NCBI RefSeq assembly: GCF_945859825.1
Contig: NZ_CAMAPC010000018.1
Span: forward strand, 1 to 64,000
DNA: 64,000 bases
Direction of reading: 5' to 3'
From: Pseudoalteromonas holothuriae
GTDB taxonomy: Bacteria > Pseudomonadota > Gammaproteobacteria > Enterobacterales > Alteromonadaceae
The notes under the pieces: generated by a model
What the model saw: only the letters and a program-made list of their open reading frames with translations
What the model was told of the DNA's origin: nothing
Databases searched by the model: none
Shown: positions 36,129 to 44,712 of the stretch, piece after piece
Layout of the letters: each line of letters begins with the position of its first letter
Position numbering within the stretch: position 1 is the stretch's first letter
Program-made: the position numbers and the translations under genes

Positions 36129-38711
36129 ATGAAGTCATCTATCACCCCTGTGGCACTCGCTATTGTGGCAGGGTTACTCTTAAGCGGCTGTAATGATAAC
36201 AACAATACTAAAACCGATCTGATAATAAAAGATCACGAAAATGTGTATAAAGCACAAGGTATTTGGCATAAGCAAGCCTACGGAGAGATACTGTCGATAA
36301 GCAGTGGGCAAGTCAAAAGTTATGAATTTAATAGCCAAGCCTGCACACTGACCAACGATAATAGCTATCAAAAAATGATGCAGGAACACATTGATACGCT
36401 CAATGTCATTGGTACTGATTTTTTAAGAATTCAAGAAAAAGGTAGCCCAACTTCATATACTTTAAAACATATCGAGCAATTACCGGCATCATGCCAAACT
36501 CCAATTACAAAAAACCAAGCCACTAGCCCAAGTCAAGTTTTTCAATACTTTTGGCACACATTTAATGATTATTACGCCTTTTTTGACCTGCGCGATGTCG
36601 ATTGGCAAGCCCAATATGATAGCTACGCGCCATTGATTAATGACAATATGAATGATGATGCACTATTTAAAATACTAAGTGAGATGGTAGCACCACTGCA
36701 AGATGCACATGTTTCTATTGAAAGTGACACTCAATCTTTTAACAGTATGAAACCCGCTCCTGTATTAAGAAGCGCACTCGGCAAAGCCAGATCCTACTTA
36801 CGTTTTGGTCTTGATGTTGACATTTCGGATGTTATTACTGACACCTTAGATGATTACCAACATACTACTGCCAGCTACATCACGACCGATAGTTTAAAAA
36901 GCTTTCCACACGATGACGATTCTAAAACCTTGCTATGGGGCGTTACGCCAAACAATGTAGGAATTTTAGTGATCAATAATATGGCTCAATACCACCAAAA
37001 CCCAAATGCCACTGAAAAACAACAGCAACAAGCCGCCAAGCAATTAATTGATAAAGTACTTAAAGAATTTGAAAATACAGATGGGCTCATTTTAGATATT
37101 AGAAACAACCTAGGTGGAGATGATGCCATCGCTTTAACATTAGCAACCCACTTTGCCAGTGAAAACAAACTCGCTTTTAAAAAACAAGCTGTAAATAAAT
37201 CAGGCCTTGGTCACACCACTGTGACTATGATAAAAAAACCAACATATAGTTATACAAAACCTGTTTATATGCTAACAAGCCAAATTACCGTCAGTGCTGG
37301 AGAGGTATTTGCCATGGCAATGAAGCAATTTCCCCATGTTACTCAGGTTGGTGAGGAAACGTCCGGCGCTTTTTCGGATATACTAAACTTTACCTTACCC
37401 AATGGCTGGGAAATTGGCTTATCTAATGAGGTATACCACAATGCTCAAGGCGAAAACTTTGAAAAGAGAGGTTTACAGCCAGATGTCAATATCAGTGCAT
37501 TTTCAAATTTAGAAACTGATCTTCCACGCTTTGCTACTTATGATTACGCGTTAGAAGCAATGGGTAAGCCAGCTACTTCAGATCTGAGTGTTGCCGACTT
37601 TGAGCAACAAGCACAACAGCTAATAAAACAAAGTGGATTACCAGGCTTAGCAGTTGCAGTTATCAAAAATGGTCAAATAAAATATGCTAATGGCTTCGGT
37701 ATTGCTGATGAGCAAAATACGCCTGTCACTGCCGACACACCTTTTTACATTGCATCAGTAAGTAAAACCTTAGTTGGCGCAACCCTTGCCCATGCAGTAG
37801 CACAAAAAACCGTATCTCTTGATGAGCCAGTTGCCCCGATATTACCTTTCACAACAAATGTAATACCAGCACAGAAAACACCAATTACACTACGCCACCT
37901 TGTTACCCATACAAGCGGAATTATTGACTCTGATCCTGCGTATTTATGTTCTTACTACCTTCATGATACTAAACAAAATATCAGTGACGCGCTACTTGGT
38001 ACAAGTAAGTGTGATGAGCAAATAAATACCGATCTGCAACAGTATTTAAATAATTATCTAAATCGCACGGGCCGATTCTATCAAGATGCTAACTTCTCGT
38101 CACAATATGGTTTTGAAACCGCACAAGTCTATATCTATTCTAACATTGCCACTGCCCTTGCAGCCTATACATTGGAGCAAAAAAGCAATACGCCTTTTAT
38201 AGAGCTGGTGCAAGATTACGTATTTACACCACTGAATATGACTAACAGCAGCTGGGCTACAGGGAAACCAAGTGCGAACGTCGCCACTCGCTTTGTCCAT
38301 AACCCTCAAACAGATGAACGTTCAGCAATGCCCAGCTATGGTTCAATCACTTATGCTGATGGCTCTGCTATTTCAACAGTTAACGACCTAGCCCGATTTT
38401 TAATCGCCAGTATGAATAAAGGTAAAATTGATCAACAGCAAGTGCTGTCTCAAGCTGCTGTTGAGGCAATGTTAAGCCCACAAACCGATACACCGGTACC
38501 GAGTCGTGATATCGGCTACTTTTGGGACTTAGATGGTAGCTATATTCACCATAACGGGTCAGATCCCGGTGTTATGTCGCAAGTCATAGGTGATTTAAAG
38601 ACAAAAAATGCCATTATCATGCTCAGTAACGGCGATGAAAATTATGAGCCACATGATCATACTTTCTATATGATAAAAAACTTGGCTCTAAAGCTGGTCA
38701 ACTCAAACTAA
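36129..38711 (+). CDS. Lipoprotein fusing S41 peptidase and class C beta-lactamase-type domains
   Basis: This is an 860-residue two-domain lipoprotein (lipobox LSGC). Domain 1 (about 130-460) is a tail-specific or tricorn-like S41 protease core, with LILDIRNNLGGDDA and nucleophile Ser389 in VSAGEVFA. Domain 2 (about 490-855) is a beta-lactamase or D-aminopeptidase-type serine hydrolase, with Ser543-V-S-Lys546, Tyr670-S-Asn672 and H808-N-G810. Both catalytic sets look intact. AAAGGATTAACC precedes the ATG. It probably cleaves peptide substrates in the periplasm together with the amidohydrolase. The fusion is unusual. Confidence 0.87.
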   Translation: MKSSITPVALAIVAGLLLSGCNDNNNTKTDLIIKDHENVYKAQGIWHKQAYGEILSISSGQVKSYEFNSQACTLTNDNSYQKMMQEHIDTLNVIGTDFLRIQEKGSPTSYTLKHIEQLPASCQTPITKNQATSPSQVFQYFWHTFNDYYAFFDLRDVDWQAQYDSYAPLINDNMNDDALFKILSEMVAPLQDAHVSIESDTQSFNSMKPAPVLRSALGKARSYLRFGLDVDISDVITDTLDDYQHTTASYITTDSLKSFPHDDDSKTLLWGVTPNNVGILVINNMAQYHQNPNATEKQQQQAAKQLIDKVLKEFENTDGLILDIRNNLGGDDAIALTLATHFASENKLAFKKQAVNKSGLGHTTVTMIKKPTYSYTKPVYMLTSQITVSAGEVFAMAMKQFPHVTQVGEETSGAFSDILNFTLPNGWEIGLSNEVYHNAQGENFEKRGLQPDVNISAFSNLETDLPRFATYDYALEAMGKPATSDLSVADFEQQAQQLIKQSGLPGLAVAVIKNGQIKYANGFGIADEQNTPVTADTPFYIASVSKTLVGATLAHAVAQKTVSLDEPVAPILPFTTNVIPAQKTPITLRHLVTHTSGIIDSDPAYLCSYYLHDTKQNISDALLGTSKCDEQINTDLQQYLNNYLNRTGRFYQDANFSSQYGFETAQVYIYSNIATALAAYTLEQKSNTPFIELVQDYVFTPLNMTNSSWATGKPSANVATRFVHNPQTDERSAMPSYGSITYADGSAISTVNDLARFLIASMNKGKIDQQQVLSQAAVEAMLSPQTDTPVPSRDIGYFWDLDGSYIHHNGSDPGVMSQVIGDLKTKNAIIMLSNGDENYEPHDHTFYMIKNLALKLVNSN

Positions 38712-38717
38712 AAAGTA

Positions 38718-38857
38718 CGGTGCATATTCAAAATGCCGCTCGTTTAAGGTGATGAGATTATGAAATGAGGAAGACGGCAGAGCCCAAACAAACCTCTGCC
38801 GTCTTCCTGACGAAAATCTGGGGCTCTTAAACGATCTGCATTAGTACATGTGCACCG
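38718..38857. repeat. 140-bp imperfect palindrome (possible MITE or BIME)
   Basis: Two arms of about 64 bp are inverted copies. Outer ends are CGGTGCA and TGCACCG, middle blocks TCGTTTAAG and CTTAAACGA, and the inner 14-bp perfect stem is GGAAGACGGCAGAG with CTCTGCCGTCTTCC around an 11-bp loop. The inner stem could terminate transcription from the peptidase gene and the convergent OmpA gene. The extent goes well beyond a normal terminator, so a mobile palindromic repeat is likely. Confidence 0.75.
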
Positions 38858-38863
38858 CTATTT

Positions 38864-39496
38864 TTATGCTTTATTTGGTACAATTTGAATTTCTACGCGA
38901 CGATTTTTAGAACGCCCTTGTTCACTCTCATTACTTGCCACAGGCTGAGACTCACCCATACCTTGCGTGCGCAAACGCACAGCCAACACTTGCTGCCCTA
39001 ATAAGTAGTTTTTTACACTATTTGCTCGTTGCTCACTCAGTTGCTGATTAAGGGCCTGTGACCCGGTACTGTCGGTATGGCCTACAATATTTAATAAGGT
39101 TTTTTCATACTTGTTCATTACCTTGGTGATAGCATCTAAAGTTTGATAGAAGTTTGGTGAAATACTCGCTTGGCCTGATGCAAACGTGATATTACTTGGC
39201 ATCACTAAACGCATATTATCACCCTCACGAATGACCTCAACGCCAGAGCCTGCAAGCTCTTTTCTAAATGCGGCTTCTTGTTTATCCATATAATCACCAA
39301 TCGCAGCACCCGCAATTGCGCCAATGGCTGCACCGATAAAAATACGCTTATCTTTATGGTTACCAGTCGCTTTTCCTAATACGGCACCGGTTGCAGCACC
39401 AATTGAAGCCCCTTTGCCAGTATTCGTCATTTCACAACCGCTAAGTAAAGCTAAGCCCACTGACACTACAATTAATTGTTGCCTATTGATCATCAT
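38864..39496 (-). CDS. OmpA-family lipoprotein, YiaD-like
   Basis: This is a 210-residue outer-membrane lipoprotein. The lipobox is LLSGC, then a glycine-zipper segment (GASIGAATGAVLGKATG and IGAAIGAIAGAAIGDYM), then the C-terminal OmpA peptidoglycan-binding domain with NIVGHTDSTGS, LSEQRANSVKNYL and SKNRRVEIQI. It probably ties the outer membrane to peptidoglycan. Two adjacent ATGs are possible starts; GAGA lies upstream. It stands alone. Confidence 0.9.
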   Translation of the reverse strand: MMINRQQLIVVSVGLALLSGCEMTNTGKGASIGAATGAVLGKATGNHKDKRIFIGAAIGAIAGAAIGDYMDKQEAAFRKELAGSGVEVIREGDNMRLVMPSNITFASGQASISPNFYQTLDAITKVMNKYEKTLLNIVGHTDSTGSQALNQQLSEQRANSVKNYLLGQQVLAVRLRTQGMGESQPVASNESEQGRSKNRRVEIQIVPNKA

Positions 39497-39566
39497 TGAT
39501 TTCTCTATGTCACTGTTTAATCTAGGCTAGCTCATTTCAGGTGAATAGAAAATTAACTTATGTTGC

Positions 39567-40343
39567 TTATTGCACCAATTCAGGCGGGATTGGGGGTAAG
39601 GAGTAAGGGGCAATTAACTTATCTAGTAACTTATTTTTAGCCAACGCCTGCATTGTTTTTGTGATGTACTCTGCCGCTTCAGTTTGCGAAAAATGCTGAC
39701 TAAATACCATATAGCCATATATCACATTGGTGTGTCGAAACTGCATTTTCTCTAACTGAGAAATAGGCTGCTTTAATACTTTCATAGCTACTTCAGCGGT
39801 ATCCTCAACTGCAATTGCTAAGTCCACTCTTTCTTTTAATACTAACTCAAGTGCAACTTGTTCAGATGTCACATCAACTTTATTAATTTTTTTATCTTCA
39901 TCAAAACGCTCAAAAAAAGCAGCACCTCGCATAACTGCAATACGCTTACCATATAAATCTTCAAATTTTGATACAGATAAGTTACTGCCTTTTTTTGCGT
40001 AAAACACATACGAAGAAGACAATGCCATATAAGGTGGCTCTACAAAAATCATGGTATTTTGACGCTGTGCTGTTTTAATTAACCCACCCATTACATCAAC
40101 ATCACCCTGTTCTAGCATACGCAAACATCTCGACATAGGGCAAGGGACAGGGCGGACTTGAAATTTGTCACCTGCAGCAGCTCGAACTAGGTCTAGAATT
40201 AACCCAGCAGATTCTCCATCGTTACTGACCGAACTATAAGGCGGGGCATGATCGATTGCTACATGAATAGTTTGATGACCAGCATATAAATCACGGCTAG
40301 CAAAAAAACTGAGAAAACAAAAAACTAATAATAATCGCGGCAA
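39567..40343 (-). CDS. Periplasmic substrate-binding protein (family 3 type)
   Basis: This is a 258-residue secreted protein with the two-lobe solute-binding fold (IHVAIDHAPPYSSVSNDGES; LYGKRIAVMRGAAFF). The signal peptide LLLVFCFLSFFASRDLYAG supports a TTG start at 40343 with GAGG upstream. No ATG gives an intact frame. No ABC permease is next to it, and many Alteromonadales carry such orphan copies. The ligand is unknown. Confidence 0.82.
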   Translation of the reverse strand: MPRLLLVFCFLSFFASRDLYAGHQTIHVAIDHAPPYSSVSNDGESAGLILDLVRAAAGDKFQVRPVPCPMSRCLRMLEQGDVDVMGGLIKTAQRQNTMIFVEPPYMALSSSYVFYAKKGSNLSVSKFEDLYGKRIAVMRGAAFFERFDEDKKINKVDVTSEQVALELVLKERVDLAIAVEDTAEVAMKVLKQPISQLEKMQFRHTNVIYGYMVFSQHFSQTEAAEYITKTMQALAKNKLLDKLIAPYSLPPIPPELVQ

Positions 40344-40482
40344 ATCATCACACCTCTAACTTAGACCCAACTTTTGTGATTTGTTGAACAGTTAAATCAA
40401 TATAGCCGTCCCAACCGGCAAGTAATAAAAATGTCATAATAGTATGCCAGCATATATTGCTAACTGTATCATAAGGTGAACT

Positions 40483-41616
40483 ATGGCACTGAGTATTTTC
40501 TATCAATTTTTTCTGCTCGGCTGTACCAGCTTCGGTGGCCCTGCTGCGCATTTAGGTATCTTTAAAAAACATTTTGTCGATAACTTAGGCTGGCTTCCTA
40601 ATGAACGCTACGGCGCAATGATCAGCTTATCGCAAATTTTGCCTGGCCCTGGATCTAGCCAAGTTGGCTTTGCCATTGGTTTAGAGCGTGCAGGAATTTT
40701 AGGCGGCATTGCGGCATTTATCGGATTTACCTTACCCTCATTTTTGCTGATGTTAATGCTTGCTATGACAGCCTCTGAACTGCCTGAACCGATTGAAAAC
40801 ATTATCGTTGGGTTAAAATTATTTGCGGTTGTAGTTGTCGCTGATGCCATATTTAGTATGGCTAAAAGCTTTTGCAAGACGACACCTTTAAAAGTAATAA
40901 CATTTATAAGTACACTGGCACTGTTGTTATTACCCAGTTTGCATACTCAATTATGGCTATTAGTGATCGTTGCAGTTGTAGCATATTTTTATCGTTTTAG
41001 TCCTATTGTAGATGATAAAAACAATTCACCTATCATGCTTAACTGGCCTGTGCTTGGCCTATTTTTCGCTGTATTTGCTTTAACATTTTTTGGCTTACCA
41101 AATAATCTATTTGCCCAGTTTTACCAAGCTGGTGCCTTGGTCTTTGGCGGGGGCCATGTGGTACTGCCACTATTGCAAAATGGTGTTTCAGGATTATCCC
41201 AAGAAAGCTTTTTAACCGCGTATGCCGCCGCTCAAGCTGTGCCAGGGCCTATGTTCAGCATAGCTTCGTTCTTAGGCGCTGAGGTCGGGGGGGAGCATGC
41301 ATTTGCCTCATCGCTTTTAGCAACCGTTGCTATTTTCTTACCAGGGTTACTATTAATGTGGGCGTGTCATCACAGCTGGCAATCTCTGAGTTCCTTGCCT
41401 AAATTTGCCAGCATTAGCGCAGCTTTAAACGCTGCAGTGGTCGGCTTATTAGCTGCCGCTTTTTACAATCCTATTTGGCAATCAGCAGTTTACTCACTAT
41501 GGCATATTGCCGTAGTCATAGGTGGCTTTATACTACTGAAATACGCTAAGCCACCCATTTGGATGATGTTATTACTGTTTTGTGGGGTTGGTGTCTTGTT
41601 GCCACATTTGCCCTGA
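40483..41616 (+). CDS. Chromate transporter (CHR family)
   Basis: This is a 377-residue membrane protein with two CHR halves. The first has GCTSFGGPAAHLGIF and SQILPGPGSSQVGFAIG. The second has FGGGHVVLPLLQNGV and AQAVPGPMFSIASFLGAEVGG. Long CHR proteins expel chromate and may also move sulfate-like anions. It runs into the convergent mechanosensitive-channel gene, overlapping its 3' end by 45 bp. Confidence 0.88.
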   Translation: MALSIFYQFFLLGCTSFGGPAAHLGIFKKHFVDNLGWLPNERYGAMISLSQILPGPGSSQVGFAIGLERAGILGGIAAFIGFTLPSFLLMLMLAMTASELPEPIENIIVGLKLFAVVVVADAIFSMAKSFCKTTPLKVITFISTLALLLLPSLHTQLWLLVIVAVVAYFYRFSPIVDDKNNSPIMLNWPVLGLFFAVFALTFFGLPNNLFAQFYQAGALVFGGGHVVLPLLQNGVSGLSQESFLTAYAAAQAVPGPMFSIASFLGAEVGGEHAFASSLLATVAIFLPGLLLMWACHHSWQSLSSLPKFASISAALNAAVVGLLAAAFYNPIWQSAVYSLWHIAVVIGGFILLKYAKPPIWMMLLLFCGVGVLLPHLP

Positions 41617-42777
41617 AAAGCTTTGATATGGGCGTAGTTCAAATGCGCCCATAATGGCGAACATATGGTCTAGGATATCTGCTTGCAAATGCTCATAAGC
41701 CACCCACCTTTTATCGGCACTAAAGCAGTAAAACTCAACAGGCAAGCCATTACTTGCCGGTGCCAGCTCTCTGACCATTAACACGCACTCTTGATTAATT
41801 GCTGGGTGCTGCGCTAAATACTGCTCACCATAGCGCCTAAACAACCCCAAATTAGTGGCCTCATCAGGTATAGACTCCACCTCGTTAAGCTCACTAAATT
41901 GAGCTTGCAATGCTTCTACTTCACTTTTTTTAAGTACCTTAATACTATACATGTCAACTAATATTGCACGTTTAATTCGTCGCCCTGCTGACTCTTGCAT
42001 GGCGCGCCAGTTTTTAAATGAGTCTGAGATCAGCATGTAGGTTGGAATCGTTGTAACCGTATTATCCCAGTTACGTACTCTAACCGTATTCAAGCCAAGA
42101 TCAATGACTTCACCGTCAGCACCAAAAGTATCAACCTGAATCCAATCACCAGTCTTTACTAATCGATTCGCAGCAATTTGTATACTGGCGACAAGACCTA
42201 AAATAGTGTCTTTGAATACAAGCAATGTAACGGCAGCTATAGCACCAAAACCTGAAAGAATGTATGTGGGAGACTTATCTAAAATCAGACTAATAATCAA
42301 AATGCCACTGACTATGAATGTCAGCAACTTAGTCACCTGCACAATTCCTAGTATTGGAACATCTTTAGCAAAACGTAGCTGGTTGTATATTGCGTGCGCT
42401 AGATTTACAACGCTACTAAATAAAAAACCAGTTAAAACAATTAATACTATTTGACCCAAAGAGTGCAATACATCTACAACCCATGGCGGTGCGACCAATA
42501 CCTTATCGTTAAACGCCAAAAACACTACTGCGCAGATCATTGCAGAAAGGCGACCGCTGACTTTATTAAGCTCTGGAGCAAGGTGGCCCATACGTTCAGG
42601 TGAAACTCGCATTAACCCTTTTTGAATACTTGGTAACACCAAACGACGAGTAAATAGATATAAGAAAATAAGCCCGATAAAACCTATACTATTGGCGGTT
42701 AATGCGCTTATGAATTTGCCTTGTGGTACATTCGCAAACCAAATATCCAACAAATCTGTTAAATGTACCAATGTCAT
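41572..42777 (-). CDS. Mechanosensitive ion channel family protein
   Basis: This is a 401-residue MscS-type channel, nearest in layout to E. coli YbdG/YnaI. Several N-terminal membrane helices precede the pore helix and beta domain (GFGAIAAVTLLVFKDTILGL, DWIQVDTFGADGEVIDLGLN, VRVRNWDNTVTTIPTY). It should release solutes upon membrane tension. Its ATG overlaps the upstream acyltransferase stop by 4 bp, and its end overlaps chrA-type coding sequence by 45 bp in the opposite strand. Confidence 0.9.
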   Translation of the reverse strand: MTLVHLTDLLDIWFANVPQGKFISALTANSIGFIGLIFLYLFTRRLVLPSIQKGLMRVSPERMGHLAPELNKVSGRLSAMICAVVFLAFNDKVLVAPPWVVDVLHSLGQIVLIVLTGFLFSSVVNLAHAIYNQLRFAKDVPILGIVQVTKLLTFIVSGILIISLILDKSPTYILSGFGAIAAVTLLVFKDTILGLVASIQIAANRLVKTGDWIQVDTFGADGEVIDLGLNTVRVRNWDNTVTTIPTYMLISDSFKNWRAMQESAGRRIKRAILVDMYSIKVLKKSEVEALQAQFSELNEVESIPDEATNLGLFRRYGEQYLAQHPAINQECVLMVRELAPASNGLPVEFYCFSADKRWVAYEHLQADILDHMFAIMGAFELRPYQSFSGQMWQQDTNPTKQ

Positions 42778-43694
42778 AGTGATGCTACTTTTTTGTTTGT
42801 GTGTGAACTCATATCGCTACGCTCAACCATATACTGGGTTATTTGTTCATCTTTATTCTGCCAAAGCTGATTGAGGTAGTTTTGAAAGTGCGTGCGGTAA
42901 CTGTTATCTCCTTGATAACTGCCTTGTGGCACCTGTGCGATTGCCAATAACTCAACTTCAACATTAACACTTTGCAGTTGGCCAAGCATAAAACTGCCAC
43001 AGATATGCTGACTCTTGGCTTGATACATTAACGTACAATTGAGTAGCCCATCAAGTTGCTGCGCCAATACCTCTAACGCAAAAGCCGTACCTCCCGCTTT
43101 CGGCTTAAGCAAGTGGTTATAGCCCCCACCTTGCTGTTTTTGCTTTGTTTGCGTAAAGCGTGTTCCCTCGGCAAAATTAATCACGGTTGTAGGGTGTTGT
43201 CGAAAGTTACGGCAACTATGCTGTGTACGTTCAACATCGAGTCCTTTCAGTTTAGGATTTTTAGCAACTTGTGATTTACTAGCACGCTTCATAAACGGCA
43301 TACCCATTGCCCATGCACCAGTTCCTATAAATGGAATGTACTTTAATTCATCTTTAAGAAAAAACTTTGGCGCAGGCAAAGCCTCTGCAGCACTGAGCAC
43401 CACAATATCTAACCAACTGATATGATTAGATACCAGTAAATACCAGCCCTGCTGTTTTACCGTCTCAGAGACATTGATATTTACCTGCTCACAGCCCACA
43501 TACAACCCAAGCCTATTACCTTTGCACCACATATCATATGCAAGGTGTAATAAAATTGATATGGCTCTAATTGGTAAAAATAGCTTTACCAAGCCCAAAA
43601 AAAATACAATACTCCCGCTTACTACTGTATTAAATAACAAGAGTAAAGTAGCACAAAAGCCAAAAAACCAATTCGGTAACACCTTTCTATGCAC
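42774..43694 (-). CDS. 1-acyl-glycerol-3-phosphate acyltransferase-like protein (YihG type), copy 2
   Basis: This is a 306-residue PlsC-family acyltransferase with an N-terminal hydrophobic helix. The catalytic motif is NHISWLD with His91 and Asp96. The substrate-binding motif is EGTR at 176-179. The protein is related to E. coli YihG. It is the second of two tandem related genes and is coupled to the MscS gene by ATGA. Confidence 0.88.
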   Translation of the reverse strand: MHRKVLPNWFFGFCATLLLLFNTVVSGSIVFFLGLVKLFLPIRAISILLHLAYDMWCKGNRLGLYVGCEQVNINVSETVKQQGWYLLVSNHISWLDIVVLSAAEALPAPKFFLKDELKYIPFIGTGAWAMGMPFMKRASKSQVAKNPKLKGLDVERTQHSCRNFRQHPTTVINFAEGTRFTQTKQKQQGGGYNHLLKPKAGGTAFALEVLAQQLDGLLNCTLMYQAKSQHICGSFMLGQLQSVNVEVELLAIAQVPQGSYQGDNSYRTHFQNYLNQLWQNKDEQITQYMVERSDMSSHTNKKVASL

Positions 43695-43713
43695 TAGCAG
43701 CCTCTCTCAAGAT

Positions 43714-44589
43714 TTATTCTGAACCACGTAATTGCTGCAGCTGCTCATCTTTTTGTTGCCACAGATGGTTTAGCTCACTTTGAAAGCGCACTCTAAAATC
43801 ACTGTCATTACTATAATCACCAATCAAGTTTTCACTCACTGGTAAAACGTCAACATGCACTTCAATTTGCTTCACTTTACCACTAACAAAATCAATGAAG
43901 GTAGGGATCCCATCTGGATAATGAATAGTTACATTGACAACCTTTGTTATCTGCTCACCCATTGCTTGCATAACAAAAGCAATCCCGCCTGCTTTAGGTT
44001 TGAGTAAATGATAAAAGGGGCTATTTTGACGACGATGTTTATCTTGTGTATAGCGCGTCCCTTCAACAAAATTGACGATACTCACAGGCATTGTCTTAAA
44101 TTTTTCGCAAGCTTTGCGTGTGGTTTCTACATCTTTACCTTTTAGTTTTGGGTTTTTCCTTATCTGACTTTTGCTCGTTCGAGTCATAAATGGAAAATCT
44201 AACGCCCACCAAGCAAGGCCCAGAAAAGGCACATATAACAGTTCTTTTTTCAAAAAGAAGTTTAAAAAAGGAATTTTTCGATGTAAAACACGCTGCATCA
44301 CCAAAATATCCACCCAGCTTTGATGGTTTGCTATGACTAAATACCAATCACGACGTTCAAGGCTATCTAAGCCTGTAACATTAAGTGTGTAGGGACTTAA
44401 CAAGTTTTGATTCAAGCTATTACCAGCAACCCATAAACTAGCGCATTCTTTTGCCAACCAACTACATGCCTTTTGCAAAGGCATGATAGGTAGCAACTTT
44501 ATTAACCCGAAGATAAATATGGGGACAAACCATACAAGTGTGTTTAGTGTATATAGCAGCAAACTTAAGATACGGCGTAACAACAACAT
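43714..44589 (-). CDS. 1-acyl-glycerol-3-phosphate acyltransferase-like protein (YihG type), copy 1
   Basis: This is a 291-residue paralogue of the neighbouring acyltransferase. The motifs are NHQSWVD (His89, Asp94) and VEGTRY, and the KNPKLKG...DVE segment is shared with copy 2. It probably acylates lysophosphatidate or a related lipid at the inner membrane. The pair likely arose by tandem duplication. It is 19 bp upstream of copy 2, so they should share a message. Confidence 0.88.
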   Translation of the reverse strand: MLLLRRILSLLLYTLNTLVWFVPIFIFGLIKLLPIMPLQKACSWLAKECASLWVAGNSLNQNLLSPYTLNVTGLDSLERRDWYLVIANHQSWVDILVMQRVLHRKIPFLNFFLKKELLYVPFLGLAWWALDFPFMTRTSKSQIRKNPKLKGKDVETTRKACEKFKTMPVSIVNFVEGTRYTQDKHRRQNSPFYHLLKPKAGGIAFVMQAMGEQITKVVNVTIHYPDGIPTFIDFVSGKVKQIEVHVDVLPVSENLIGDYSNDSDFRVRFQSELNHLWQQKDEQLQQLRGSE

Positions 44590-44712
44590 GCAATGCTTCC
44601 TTTACAACTAAGCCAACTGGCGCAGCCAGCCAAATGCTGGCTAAGCCTTTAATATGATACAGGATGATACCTTGTTTTTATTTTGCAAAAAACCTAACAG
44701 CTAATAATTTAT

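Noticed and set aside
44624..44642. An AGCCAGC/GCTGGCT hairpin between speA and the acyltransferase genes as a terminator.
   Set aside because: No T-run follows on either strand, and its position does not decide any transcript end.
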